In this document: positions 63,592 to 64,000 of the stretch, in pieces
How positions within the stretch are numbered: position 1 is the first letter of the stretch
How the letters are laid out: each line of letters begins with the position of its first letter
DNA from: Eubacteriales bacterium
Lineage (GTDB): Bacteria > Bacillota > Clostridia > Oscillospirales > Butyricicoccaceae
Direction of reading: 5' to 3'
Length of the DNA: 64,000 nucleotides
Assembly (NCBI GenBank): GCA_030539335.1
Contig: JAUNSG010000001.1
Span: forward strand, 294,931-358,930
Notes under the pieces: model-generated
What the model was told of the DNA's origin: nothing
Seen by the model: the letters and a program-made list of their open reading frames with translations, nothing else
Databases searched by the model: none
Translations under genes and position numbers: made by a program

Positions 63592-64000
63592 ATGAAAAAG
63601 GTTTATATTCTTGAGCAGCTTGGCTGTGCCAACTGCGGCGCGAAAATCGAGCGCGATGTAAACGCACTTGATGTCGTTGAGGAAGCCATTCTGGTTTTCC
63701 CGACCAAACAGCTCCGTGTCACTGCAACCGATGATACCGGTCTGCGCGAGTCGATTGAGAAGATCGCACGTGGCTACGAATCCGACATCACGGTGCGCGA
63801 CCGTGACGCCGCAATCCCGATGGAAGAGGACGAAGATCCCCACCATCATCATGACGATGAGTGCGGCTGTGGACACGACCATGAGCACGAGCATCATCAT
63901 CACCACCATGACGACGAGTGCGGCTGTGGGCATGACCACGAACACGAGCATCATCATCACCACCCTGACGACGAATGCGGTTGTGGACATGATCATGAGC
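63592..64000 (+). CDS. Heavy-metal transporting P-type ATPase, N-terminal part (3' truncated by window edge)
   Basis: At least 136 codons, continuing past the window. Residues 1-70 form an HMA metal-binding domain starting MKKVYILEQLGCANCGAKIE, with the CxxC copper/zinc-type site. A short acidic linker leads to three tandem copies of a 19-residue unit (57 bp; starts at 63853, 63910 and 63967), each with CGCG, HDHEHE and a His run. Such His/Cys-rich extensions are known in Zn/Cd/Co exporters (ZntA/CadA-like). The ATPase identity is inferred because the catalytic domains are outside the window. AGGAGAT precedes the ATG; an ArsR-type operator and strong promoter lie upstream. Confidence 0.75.
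   Translation, partial: MKKVYILEQLGCANCGAKIERDVNALDVVEEAILVFPTKQLRVTATDDTGLRESIEKIARGYESDITVRDRDAAIPMEEDEDPHHHHDDECGCGHDHEHEHHHHHHDDECGCGHDHEHEHHHHHPDDECGCGHDHE
63853..64000 (+). repeat. 57-bp tandem repeat encoding a His/Cys-rich metal-binding unit
   Basis: The unit encodes DDECGCGHDHEHEH followed by five to six His codons. Copies start at 63853, 63910 and 63967, exactly 57 bases apart; the third runs off the window. Copies differ mainly at synonymous positions (GAC/GAT, GAG/GAA, CAC/CAT) with one His-to-Pro change at the copy 2-3 junction. Confidence 0.85.

Noticed and set aside
63544..63996. 150-codon minus-strand frame rich in Met, Val and Leu that resembles a membrane protein
   Set aside because: It is the reverse translation of the His/Asp/Glu repeats of the metal transporter gene.
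63853..64000. 57-bp repeat considered as a CRISPR array
   Set aside because: Repeats are contiguous without spacers and encode a metal-binding peptide in frame.

Overview
The window looks like a chromosomal segment of an anaerobic, spore-forming Firmicute of class Clostridia, most likely an Oscillospirales/Butyricicoccaceae-type gut bacterium. The placement is an inference from gene content: a forespore sigma factor (sigG), the [FeFe]-hydrogenase maturase hydF, a GGGtGRT protein with its NifU-like partner, a type III pantothenate kinase, ATP-type PEP carboxykinase, many PTS and ABC sugar systems, and strong Shine-Dalgarno sites. No rRNA, tRNA, CRISPR array or complete insertion sequence was recognised.

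Layout. 1-6.9 kb: end of a membrane protein, a minus-strand group (4-TM protein, coaX, GNAT acetyltransferase and a frameshifted remnant), a nucleoside deoxyribosyltransferase, then hydF, a flavodoxin, a PflX-like radical SAM protein and a VanY-type carboxypeptidase. 7-16.2 kb: pckA, a nitrilase-family amidase, 6-phosphofructokinase with a lysine-rich tail, a BceAB-like ABC exporter and a divergent LytTR regulator/GHKL sensor kinase pair. 16.2-53.5 kb: an accessory block, nearly all on the minus strand and visibly more AT-rich, made of operons that each have their own regulator. These are MarR + YczE; a ribose-type ABC importer with an isomerase and two dehydrogenases under LacI; MarR + cytidylate-kinase-like + MATE; a hexitol PTS operon (RPE-like epimerase, 6-phospho-3-hexuloisomerase-like SIS protein, MtlA, MtlD, HAD) under DeoR; two LysR-headed redox islands (flavodoxins, aldo/keto reductases, cupin, CMD protein, alcohol dehydrogenase, FMN reductase); and a beta-glucoside operon (HPr, BglF-type PTS, GH1) under RpiR. 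Gene debris lies in this block (a chimeric reductase/MATE remnant at 35.6-35.9 kb and a CHAP fragment at 53.3-53.5 kb). 53.5-64 kb: core genes again (GGGtGRT pair, enolase, ogt, rarA, glyA, nth, sigG, a HAD phosphatase, a YbaK-type deacylase), ending in the 5' part of a heavy-metal transporter gene with a histidine-rich tandem repeat and an ArsR/SmtB-type operator.

How the genes work together. The accessory operons import and initially convert sugars and polyols. PTS systems would deliver phosphorylated hexitols and beta-glucosides. The ABC cluster has no kinase and appears to oxidise and isomerise an unphosphorylated substrate. The products would feed the glycolytic steps also encoded here (6-phosphofructokinase, enolase, PEP carboxykinase). 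The redox islands carry NAD(P)H- and flavin-dependent reductases suited to disposing of electrons or reactive carbonyls. The most noteworthy items are the hexitol operon with its paired epimerase and isomerase, the uncharacterised GGGtGRT/NifU-like pair, the MarR-kinase-MATE operon with two matched operators, the RpiR operator pair, and the recombination scars.
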